In this document: piece by piece, positions 6,402-11,391 of the stretch
How the letters are laid out: the number at the start of each line of letters is the position of its first letter
Numbering within the stretch: the first letter of the stretch is position 1
Source: Baffinella frigidus
Taxonomy: Eukaryota; Cryptophyceae; Cryptomonadales; Baffinellaceae
Length of the DNA stretch: 11,415 nucleotides
Assembly (NCBI GenBank): GCA_026770585.1
Contig: MU647859.1
Coordinates: forward strand, 1 to 11,415
Reading direction: 5' to 3'
Notes under the pieces: model-generated
What the model was told of the DNA's origin: nothing
Databases searched by the model: none
The model's input: only the letters and a program-made list of their open reading frames with translations
Position numbers and translations under genes: made by a program

Positions 6402-6455
6402 TTTAGGGGGAAAACAAGGTTGACTAAATGGTTAACCACGACCGCTGTACGCCAG
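6402..6455. repeat. Dispersed repeat TTTAGGGGG...CGCCAG, copy 1
   Basis: TTTAGGGGGAAAACAAGG, GACTAAATGGTTAACCACG, ACCGCTGTACGCCAG aligns with 6781-6832 (TTTAGGGGGGAAAGTGAGG ... ACCGCTGCACGCCAG). On the minus strand both copies end in a C/T-rich tract plus CTAAAG, resembling a splice acceptor. Confidence 0.75.
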
Positions 6456-6564
6456 GTGGACAGGTGGGACGAGACGTGAGGGCTCTAGCAGCCCAGAACC
6501 ACCCAGAGGGTGGGTGGAGGAAGAACATCTCGTCCACTAGAACGAGCTAACTACGCCACGGGGT

Positions 6565-6652
6565 AGGTCCTTTAGGTCCTTTAGGTTTTAATTTCTCCCA
6601 ACATACGCCAACGACACGCCGTTCCGTAGAAGGGATCTGCAGAGAAAGCATT
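6565..6652 (+). repeat. TTTAGGTCC-family dispersed repeat, copy 8
   Basis: TAGGTCCTTTAGGTCCTTTA, TTAATTTCTCCCAACATACG, CCAACGACACGCCGTTCCG, AGAAGGGATCTGCAGAGAAA, ending GCATTTT. Its inner end joins the stop codon of the coding-like fragment on the minus strand. Confidence 0.85.
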
Positions 6653-6781
6653 TTAGGCGTTGACGACGACGGGGAGCGCAGGCGCCAGCTGGGCGGCGCG
6701 CTCCTCCTCGATGTCCGCGGCTTCGCGCGCCGCCATGCCACGCCGCTGCGCAGCGGTCATGCCACGGTCCCAGTGCTTGCT
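6653..6781 (-). CDS. Coding-like exon fragment, C-terminal, unknown protein
   Basis: On the minus strand a frame of about 42 codons ends in TAA at 6655-6653. It begins KHWDRGMTAAQRRGMAAREA and ends QLAPALPVVVNA. The charged, alanine and arginine-rich sequence with a DIEEERAA stretch predicts helix, and third codon positions are almost all G or C, unlike the surrounding repeats. An in-frame TAA lies just upstream (6784-6782), but the upstream sequence TTATTAAAC, CTCACTTTCCCCCC, TAAAG looks like a branch point, pyrimidine tract and acceptor, so this may be a last exon. The stop abuts TTTAGGTCC copy 8, so the gene may be disrupted by, or end in, the repeat. I do not recognise the family. It could also be a captured fragment or chance. 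Confidence 0.4.
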   Translation of the reverse strand, partial: SKHWDRGMTAAQRRGMAAREAADIEEERAAQLAPALPVVVNA

Positions 6782-6832
6782 TTAGGGGGGAAAGTGAGGT
6801 TTAATAAGATGACAAACACCGCTGCACGCCAG
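6781..6832. repeat. Dispersed repeat TTTAGGGGG...CGCCAG, copy 2
   Basis: Second copy of 6402-6455. Both copies lie near TTTAGGTCC motifs. Here it directly precedes (on the minus strand) the coding-like fragment. Confidence 0.75.
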
Positions 6833-6835
6833 GGG

Positions 6836-6917
6836 GTCCTTTAGGTCCTTTAGGTTTGAGGGTCCTTTAGGTCCTTTAGGTTTTAAATGCTCCCAACATA
6901 TGCCAACGACACGCCCC
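6836..6917 (+). repeat. TTTAGGTCC-family dispersed repeat, copy 9 (double-ended start)
   Basis: The GGTCCTTTAGGTCCTTTAGG start occurs twice (6836-6855 and 6861-6880), then TTTTAAATGCTCCCAACATA, TGCCAACGACACGCCCC, where the copy stops in a C/T run. The repeated 9-mer TTTAGGTCC suggests growth of the end by slippage. Confidence 0.8.
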
Positions 6918-7033
6918 CTTTTTTTAGGGGCGGACACTTATTGACACTTATTGACTTTATTCGAAAGTGAATTACACGGTGCAAGAATTGAGGCGAGATT
7001 AGGAAAAGATCTGGGAACTGCACCAAAGTTTTC

Positions 7034-7735
7034 CTATTCAAGAAACTGCCACAACCCATAATGGGGGATCCACACAGGAGCAGTGCGCATTAGCGTCCTC
7101 CTCCTTAGTTTTTCCCCTGCAGAGCACCCCGTTGCGTGGGGCCCCTGCCTAAAGCCACACATAGTTTGCGATCTTGGAGCCGTTGGTGCGTCCTTTCTTG
7201 GAGCCGTTTTTGCGGCCGTCTGAGCAGGCTGGAGGTCTGTCCACTTTTGGAAAATGACCGGCACAAATTGACTTTTGCATTACCCTCTGCCGGTAAAAGC
7301 ACCAAACCGGCCGAAGGGGGCTGCGAAGGGGGTCGCAGACGACGGGGGTGGCTGACGGCGATGGGCGCGACTGTGCCGGAGGTGCTGCCCCTCTTATCTC
7401 AAGGGCAGGGACGCTGGTCGGAGGCCGGGGGCCTGGGTGGAGCAACCAGGGGGGAGCCTGGAGCCTCAACGAAGCTTGCTTTCGGCTGTGGTGTGGTGGG
7501 AGGTGCACTGTCGGGGAGGTGGATGGAAAGTTAGGTGCGGGCAGGTGGGATCCTTGCTCGGACAGCGGTTGGACAGTGAGCATGGCCTGGCGCGAGATGC
7601 TCCGAGCCCGTACCGGCGGGCGCTGGCCGCGGATGGACTGGAGACGGGGATGGCACGGAGTTGGGCGGGGCGGCGTGGGGAAATGCTGGGCATGGGTAGG
7701 GGTCACAGCGGTCCCTAGCTCATAATAATTTGCCT
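7034..7735. other. GC-rich block, overlapping open frames, no gene identified
   Basis: The composition shifts to G-rich on the plus strand, with many GGGG runs. Open frames exist on both strands: plus 7136-7534 and 7348-7725, minus 7149-7706 and 7034-7264. This is expected where stop codons are rare through GC bias. None has a recognisable domain and all are proline, glycine and arginine-rich. One detail is an imperfect direct repeat CTTGGAGCCGTT(G/T)(G/T)TGCG (7174-7191, 7197-7214), which on the minus strand reads NGSKKGRTNGSK before IANYVWL and a stop at 7149. That C-terminus is the most protein-like part, but I cannot support a gene. Confidence 0.35.
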
Positions 7736-7740
7736 CCCCC

Positions 7741-7786
7741 TAGGACCCTACAGTAGGCTTATGGCTGAGGGCCCTGTGGTGGTCCT
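7741..7786 (+). repeat. Core copy of the 2301-2408 element
   Basis: TAGGACCCTACAGTAGGC ... GGGCCCTGTGGTGGTCCT matches the core at 2329-2373 closely. It is preceded by CTCATAATAATTTGCCTCC, a degraded form of the element end CTCATAAGAAAGCGCCTCC, and followed by a G run. Confidence 0.75.
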
Positions 7787-7839
7787 GGGGGGGCGTTTCC
7801 CTGTAAGTGGGCCACGCCGGCACATTTGTGTATGTTAAG

Positions 7840-7910
7840 GCCTCCAACGCTGAAGGTAAGGGTGGATATGCGCTATCTTAGGCATAAAAACAAGGCTTAG
7901 ATGAGTCTAC
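7840..7910. repeat. Dispersed repeat GTGGATATGC...GGCATAAAA, copy 2
   Basis: GCCTCCAACGCTGAAGG, GGGTGGATATGCGCTATCTT, AGGCATAAAAACAAGGCTTA aligns with 5091-5160 in the same orientation. Confidence 0.8.
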
Positions 7911-7993
7911 TTGTCAACATATTCTGTTATTCCGCGATTGAATTACTGAGGAACCGCCTCAGCTTGTGTGCCCCCCCCACCAGACATCACAAG

Positions 7994-8131
7994 TTAATCT
8001 CCATACAAGTATTAATTAATTGCTTTTGGCAACGAAAATTACTACACGATTTGCTAAAGAAATAGTAAAGCGTTTGTGTAGTAAATTTCGTTGCACCAAA
8101 AGCAATTAATTAATACTTGTATGGAGATTAA
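7994..8131. mobile_element. MITE family 2, intact foldback copy (138 bp)
   Basis: The terminal 36 bases are a perfect inverted repeat (7994-8029 and 8096-8131), beginning TTAATCTCCATACAAG. The match continues imperfectly through CAACGAAAATTACTACAC, so almost the whole element folds into one hairpin around GCTAAAGAAATAGTAAAGC. The outer TTAA at both ends may be a target-site duplication or part of the repeat. Related copies lie at 5842-5969, 9459-9518 and 9666-9736. No coding capacity. Confidence 0.9.
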
Positions 8132-8132
8132 A

Positions 8133-8242
8133 GTGGCTCAAAAGGTGCCCTGGAAGGTCTTCGAATTTACCTTGGATCGGGGTCGGATCCGACCCCGATG
8201 TCAAGGTAAATTGAAAATATCCCAGAGCACTATTTGAGCCAC
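8133..8242. mobile_element. 110-bp foldback element abutting MITE family 2
   Basis: Arms of about 55 bases: outer GTGGCTCAAA / TTTGAGCCAC, inner AATTTACCTTG / CAAGGTAAATT, closing on the palindrome TCGGGGTCGGATCCGACCCC. It starts one base after the 7994-8131 element ends. The 69-codon minus-strand frame over it is an artefact. Confidence 0.85.
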
Positions 8243-8292
8243 CTCCAAGGGCTAGTGCCCCCCCTGGCGGGTCGGTTGCGATGGGGCCCTTG

Positions 8293-8305
8293 CCCCCCCC
8301 CCCCC
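8293..8305. repeat. C13 homopolymer
   Basis: Run of 13 C followed by TT and six more C. Its length is likely unreliable in any assembly. Confidence 0.9.
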
Positions 8306-8351
8306 TTCCCCCCAAATAGGTGTTGAGTGTTGACTCACAGCGAGCGGCTGC

Positions 8352-8396
8352 GGGTTTAGGGTTTAGGTTTAGGGTTTAGGGTTTAGGGTTTAGGGT
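8352..8396. repeat. G-strand telomere-like array, left arm of a head-to-head pair
   Basis: Six near-perfect TTTAGGG units (one TTTAGG). After a 28-base spacer the opposite strand follows (CCCTAAA from 8425). This G-then-C order is what an end-to-end joined pair of telomere repeats would give. Confidence 0.85.
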
Positions 8397-8424
8397 CGAT
8401 CTCGGCGTTTCAGGGCTGGATCAG

Positions 8425-8610
8425 GACCCTAAACCCTAAAGCCTCAAACCTCAAGCCTAAACCCTAAACCCTAGACCCTAAACCCTCAACCCTCAACCCT
8501 AATCTGAGAAACTAATTTATTGAAAGGATGTAGAGGAAGATAAGACCCTAAACCCTAAACCCTGAACCCTAAACTCTAAAACCCTAACCCTAAACCCTAA
8601 ACCCTAAACC
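8425..8610. repeat. C-strand telomere-like arrays
   Basis: Two blocks of CCCTAAA with CCCTCAA and CCCTGAA variants (8425-8503 and 8545-8610), separated by about 40 bases of unique sequence. Right arm of the head-to-head arrangement with 8352-8396. Confidence 0.85.
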
Positions 8611-8667
8611 TGCAGGACCCTGCAGAGACACATGCCGATGACGATGTTCAATCGTGAGAGCCCCCAC

Positions 8668-8920
8668 CACCTAAACCCTAAACTCTAAACCCTGGACCCT
8701 AAACCCTGAACCCTGAACACTACACCCCACACCCTACACCCTACACCCTACACCATACACCATACTATACACCCTACATCCTATACCCTACACCCTACAC
8801 CCTACACCCTGCACCCTGCACCCTACACCCTTAGCCTTAATTCTCAGGCTAACTGCTACACCCTCCACCCCAAGCTTCAAGTCCCAGGCTACACCCCACA
8901 CCCTACACCCTAAGCCCTGA
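8668..8920. repeat. CCCTAAA to CCCTACA variant array
   Basis: The array starts as CCCTAAA/CCCTGAA and becomes dominated by CCCTACA (about 8730-8830), then CCCTGCA and CCCCACA. It is a third locally amplified heptamer variant in the window. No gene. Confidence 0.85.
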
Positions 8921-8945
8921 AAGAGATGCGGCTAAATTTCCGCTT

Positions 8946-9236
8946 CTATTTTGAGGGTGCCCCCCGAGAAGTGAATTCCCCCGTCTGTTTTCAGGGTACC
9001 GATTTCCCCGTCTGTTTTCAGGGTGCCTCCCGAGAAGGCGATTTCAAGTGGAAACATATTAAATTTGAACCACCTTTTTTGCTATCTTAGGGGTGGGTTT
9101 TATGCTATGTTAAAGCTATATCGAAGCTAAGATAGCACATTCTGCCCTTACTACAACACAAATCGGTGTTTAAAATCGAATCTGTTTCCGCATTGATTTT
9201 CCCCGTCTGGTTTCAGGGTGCCCCCCGAAAAGGCGA
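8946..9236 (+). repeat. CCCCGTCTG(T/G)TTTCAGGGTGCC repeats
   Basis: CCCCGTCTGTTTTCAGGGT at 8979-8997 and 9006-9024, and CCCCGTCTGGTTTCAGGGT at 9201-9219. Two copies continue GCC(T/C)CCCGA(G/A)AAGGCGAT, and GGGTGCCCCCCGAGAAG also occurs at 8954-8970. In one frame these read SPS(V/G)FRVPPEKA, and the TTTTCAG resembles a splice acceptor. They are likely duplications of one exon start. Confidence 0.75.
9080..9137. repeat. Inverted repeat TGCTATCTTAG / CTAAGATAGCA
   Basis: Perfect 11-bp arms (9080-9090, 9127-9137) around a 36-base spacer that contains TATGCTATGTTAAAGCTATA. It resembles the end of another small foldback element. GCTATCTTAGG also occurs at 7872-7882 in a dispersed repeat. Confidence 0.65.
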
Positions 9237-9307
9237 TGCGGATCACGTTCGACGCGGGGATTCGCGAATGGGTCGAGGAAGAGGTCTTGTCCCGCAACAA
9301 TGCATAA
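9197..9307 (+). CDS. Coding-like fragment, EWVEEEV peptide, copy 1
   Basis: A frame opens after TGA at 9194-9196 and closes at TAA 9305-9307. It contains SPSGFRVPPEKA, then MRITFDAGIREWVEEEV and LSRNNA. Third positions are mostly G or C. An acceptor-like GTCTGGTTTCAG ends at 9216, so the exon may begin at 9217. ATG 9236-9238 is the only internal start and would give 23 residues. The same peptide is encoded again at 9394-9510 and 9593-9667, showing duplication of this piece. I do not recognise the family, and the fragment is too short for a safe call. Confidence 0.35.
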   Translation, partial: FSPSGFRVPPEKAMRITFDAGIREWVEEEVLSRNNA

Positions 9308-9393
9308 TATGTACCGCGAAACACATATAAAGCGAAACGTTGCGTGATTTGGCACAGCTACAATGCAGAATTTATACCACGAAACACATATAA

Positions 9394-9510
9394 AGCATCA
9401 CGTACGACGCGGGGATCCACGAATGGGTCGAAGAAGAGGTCGCGTCCCACTCGAGAATGAAAATTACCACACGATTGAGTCATGCTAATAATAGTAAAGT
9501 TTTTGTGTAG
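9394..9510 (+). pseudogene. EWVEEEV fragment, copy 2, fused to MITE sequence
   Basis: After an in-frame TAA at 9391-9393 the frame reads SITYDAGIHEWVEEEVASHS, then runs into family 2 MITE sequence (MKITTRLS...) and stops at TAG 9508-9510. At the DNA level ACCACGAAACACATATAAAGC and GACGCGGGGAT...GAATGGGTCGA are shared with the other copies. It is a broken duplicate: the MITE replaces whatever followed. Confidence 0.5.
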
Positions 9511-9518
9511 TAATTTTC
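9459..9518. mobile_element. MITE family 2, internal fragment
   Basis: GAAAATTACCACACGATTGA ... ATAGTAAAGTTTTTGTGTAG then TAATTTTC matches the inner parts of 7994-8131, without the outer ATTAATTAATTGC arms. Confidence 0.7.
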
Positions 9519-9592
9519 CCTGAAACTCGTGCTGAGGAAGTGGTCGCGTCCCTTGGTCTTTCTATTTTTTTTGTACCACGAACCACATATAC

Positions 9593-9667
9593 AGCATCAC
9601 ATACGACGCGGGGATCAGCGAATGGGTCGAGGGAGAGGTCTTGTCCTCAAAATCACTACACGGTTGA
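9593..9667 (+). pseudogene. EWVEEEV fragment, copy 3
   Basis: It encodes SITYDAGISEWVEGEVLSS followed by KSLHG and TGA at 9665-9667, again running into MITE sequence. The TAA seen upstream in copy 2 is TAC here. The upstream TCTATTTTTTTTGTACCACG...ATATACAG resembles a pyrimidine tract and acceptor. Smaller shreds of the same DNA are at 9531-9552 and 10083-10098. Confidence 0.45.
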
Positions 9668-9736
9668 AAATTACTACACGATTGAGTTATGTACTGTACA
9701 GATAATAGTGAAGCATTTGTGTAGTAATTTTCGTTG
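9666..9736. mobile_element. MITE family 2, truncated copy
   Basis: GAAAATTACTACACGATTGA on the left and GTGTAGTAATTTTCGTTG on the right are inverted repeats around GATAATAGTGAAGC. An extra half end, CAAAATCACTACACGGTTG, precedes it at 9649-9667. Confidence 0.75.
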
Positions 9737-9744
9737 CCGGATCA

Positions 9745-9893
9745 CGTACCACCAGCCCTCAAAAGTGAACCACATCGAGCGATCGCAAAAGTTGATTTCC
9801 CCTTGGTGTACCCAGCAGTCTGCGAGAACCCAGGGGAATTGCCCACAAGTCTCCACATCTTGATTTGGTTCACTTCTGAGGGCTGGTGGTACG
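9745..9893. mobile_element. 149-bp TIR element, ends CGTACCACCAGCCCTC
   Basis: Arms 9745-9772 and 9866-9893 match with a single difference in 28 bases and continue weakly inward. The spacer (9773-9865) has no repeat in the window. Short open frames over it on both strands show the same HQPS(K/E)VN peptide because of the symmetry. No target duplication is seen. Confidence 0.85.
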
Positions 9894-9911
9894 CCGCAGA
9901 GACCAGCGAAC

Positions 9912-10080
9912 TCGTTACGCAAGCTTCCAGCCCTGATGGGCTTTTTGGGACCTGAAGCGGATCAAATCCCCTCAACACTCACCCCCTTTTCAGACTTTGA
10001 AACATTTCAGGCCTCGAAAAGGGATTTGATCCGCTTCAGGGCCCAGAAAAGCCCTCCAGGGCTGGAAGCTTGCGTGACGA
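9912..10080. mobile_element. 169-bp foldback element with 59-bp arms and GAAC flanks
   Basis: The left arm, 9912-9970, and the right arm, 10021-10080, begin TCG(T/C)(T/C)ACGCAAGCTTCCAG and end GAAGCGGATCAAATCCC. They differ at a few positions and one indel. GAAC is present directly outside both ends (9908-9911, 10081-10084), a plausible 4-bp target-site duplication. It lies 18 bases from the preceding element. Confidence 0.85.
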
Positions 10081-10108
10081 GAACGGGTCGAGGAAGAGGC
10101 ACTCCAAC

Positions 10109-10270
10109 CCACACAGCGGACTTCGAAGGGATTTTGAATAACCCCTAAGCGATAAGACCTAGGACCCTACGGTAGGCAACCCGTAGGGCCATAGGGGGGG
10201 TTCCTACGGATAAGGTCACGGAAAGGTGACCCGATTTGGGCCGAAAATCCCTTCGTAGCCCGCTGTGTGG
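10109..10270 (+). mobile_element. MITE family 1, copy B (162 bp)
   Basis: Terminal inverted repeats of 27 bp (10109-10135, 10244-10270) match at 25 positions and start CCACACAGCGG. Internal landmarks ATTTTGAATAACCCC, CCTACGGTAGGC and GGGGGTTCCTACGGATAAGG match copy A at 4856-5019 in reverse. The inner motif ATTTTGAATAACCC also begins the hairpin repeats at 11144-11157. Confidence 0.88.
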
Positions 10271-10438
10271 CCTAAACCCTGACGCGTGATTCTTCTCCGC
10301 GCCGGGACTGAAAATACTACGGGCAAAAGTAGATTGTAAGCCGCTGCCGAGCGAACACGTCTTTCGGGACGGGTAAAAGTTATTGTACAGGCAATTGTAC
10401 ACGGTCGTGACTTTTTTCCAAAAACAATCGTGATACGC
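10271..10438. other. Unassigned low-repeat sequence
   Basis: The segment between MITE family 1 copy B and the minus-strand open frame shows no repeat family or gene. A perfect palindrome CATGTAAACTTTACATG is just beyond at 10449-10465. Confidence 0.5.
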
Positions 10439-10885
10439 TTATAATGTACATGTAAACTTTACATGGCCATGAAAAAAAGAGCCACGTCCAGAAAAATGCG
10501 TTCGAAAGTCGTTATTAGCACATAGACGGTCGCAAGTGGAATATAATCGTCGTTTAGATGGACGCATCCCCATTATTTCACCCCAGGTGCTAGTCACGTG
10601 AATATTTACCACCTGGCGCGTCCGTTCTTTTTTTGAAGTCATGAACTCTTCCGCGTGATCTCGAAATATATCAATCTTAGATGGACTTTCAGCTGGACGC
10701 GGCGTGTCCGCTTTTGCACTGGGGAAAATCTGGGGAAGTGTGTTGATGAAGGCCGGATTTCCGGCCTCGGCTTTTAAATGAACCCCCGGGTCGCTCGGCA
10801 GCGGCACGTCCGGTTTGTACCAGGAAAAATCCTTACAAAAATACTGCGCTGACCTAATCGAAAAATACTGCGCTATCCTAATCCC
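10439..10885 (-). CDS. Minus-strand open frame, 148 codons, unknown
   Basis: The frame is open from GGG at 10885, just after an in-frame TGA in the heptamer array, to a stop at 10439. It has no ATG near its start: the first candidate, 10807, is GTG, so a eukaryotic start would have to come from splicing. The first half reads naturally (FSWYKPDVPLPSDPGVHLKA, EAGNPAFINTLPQIFP), with G/C-leaning third positions. The second half (IDIFRDHAEEFMTSKKERT) is charged. There is no recognised motif. The frame spans a palindrome GGCCGGATTTCCGGCC (10751-10766) and short TAGATGGAC repeats shared with 1317-1348, which argues for non-coding. It could be an exon or chance. Confidence 0.25.
   Translation of the reverse strand, partial: GIRIAQYFSIRSAQYFCKDFSWYKPDVPLPSDPGVHLKAEAGNPAFINTLPQIFPSAKADTPRPAESPSKIDIFRDHAEEFMTSKKERTRQVVNIHVTSTWGEIMGMRPSKRRLYSTCDRLCANNDFRTHFSGRGSFFHGHVKFTCTL
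10837..10884. repeat. 24-bp tandem duplication AAAAATACTGCGCT...
   Basis: Two units, 10837-10860 and 10861-10884, share AAAAATACTGCGCT and CCTAATC. They lie at the left border of the heptamer array. Confidence 0.85.
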
Positions 10886-10899
10886 TCAACCCTCAACCA

Positions 10900-10979
<80 letters not shown>

Positions 10980-10996
10980 ACCATCAACCCTCGACC

Positions 10997-11042
<46 letters not shown>

Positions 11043-11044
11043 AC
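10883..11044. repeat. (CCCTCAA) array, about 23 units
   Basis: Highly regular heptamers with only two CCATCAA and one CCCTCGA exceptions. This is the most uniform tandem array in the window and another variant of the telomere unit (A to C at position 5). On the plus strand every frame yields the 7-residue period PSTLNPQ, which is an artefact. Confidence 0.95.
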
Positions 11045-11053
11045 CACTTCCAG

Positions 11054-11140
11054 ACCAATATTCGCGTGGCGGAGCAAATGTTCGGCATCGGAGAAAAATT
11101 CGGCGCGATCCGGGTGTACGACGAAGACCTCAAAACGTGA
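11054..11140 (+). CDS. Possible terminal exon, unknown protein
   Basis: An open stretch of 28 codons from ACC at 11054 to TGA at 11138-11140 contains IRVAEQMFG and GEKFGAIRVYDEDLKT. It reads like a normal globular C-terminus, with mostly G/C third positions. The (CCCTCAA) array immediately before it ends in CCACTTCCAG, so the array plus CAG would work as a pyrimidine-rich tract and 3' splice site, with the exon starting at 11054. The end of the exon is duplicated at 11353-11391. Family not recognised. A longer plus-strand frame (10815-11153) in another register is the repeat artefact and disagrees with this one. Confidence 0.4.
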   Translation, partial: TNIRVAEQMFGIGEKFGAIRVYDEDLKT

Positions 11141-11142
11141 GC
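11104..11142 (+). repeat. 39-bp direct repeat, copy 1 (exon end)
   Basis: CGCGATCCGGGTGTACGACG and the following bases to 11142 match 11353-11391 at 35 of 39 positions. The unit encodes IRVYDEDLKT and its stop. Confidence 0.85.
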
Positions 11143-11148
11143 ATTTTG

Positions 11149-11258
11149 AATAACCCGCATGCGGTAGAGGGTTATTGGCGAATAACCCGCATGCGGTAGA
11201 GGGTTATTGGCAAACGTGATTGTTTTGAATAACCCGCATGCGGTAGAGGGTTATTGGC
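11149..11258. repeat. Three 31-bp hairpin repeats AATAACCC...GGGTTATTGGC
   Basis: Identical units at 11149-11179, 11181-11211 and 11228-11258. Each has an 8-bp stem (AATAACCC / GGGTTATT) enclosing GCATGC and GGTAGA. Units 1 and 3 are preceded by similar AAACGTGA(G/T)...TTTTG, so a larger unit was duplicated. They begin 8 bases after the stop of the possible terminal exon, where a 3' untranslated region would be. Confidence 0.9.
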
Positions 11259-11352
11259 GTAGAGCGGGTGTGTGCGGGATACCGCCGACTGCCAGCGTAG
11301 CAAGGATTTGTGTAGTAACTTTCGTACATTGGAGCCATTGTAGCCTTCATTA

Positions 11353-11391
11353 CGCGATTCGCGTGTACGACGAAGGCCTCAAAACGTCAGC
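11353..11391 (+). pseudogene. 39-bp direct repeat, copy 2 (partial exon duplicate)
   Basis: It encodes IRVYDEGLKT with TCA where copy 1 has the stop TGA, and runs into the terminal C run. Preceding sequence differs from copy 1, and GTGTAGTAACTTTCG at 11311-11325 is a MITE family 2 end. It is a partial duplicate of the exon end. Confidence 0.6.

Noticed and set aside
7149-7706. 185-codon minus-strand frame in the GC-rich block
   Set aside because: It is proline-rich low complexity with overlapping open frames on the other strand; only its last 25 residues look natural. The evidence is insufficient.
10815-11153. 112-codon plus-strand frame with PSTLNPQ repeats
   Set aside because: It is the direct translation of the (CCCTCAA) array, and a different register downstream is more protein-like.
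11149-11258. CRISPR-like array
   Set aside because: The three units have no regular spacers (1 and 16 bases between them), no cas genes, and a eukaryotic context.
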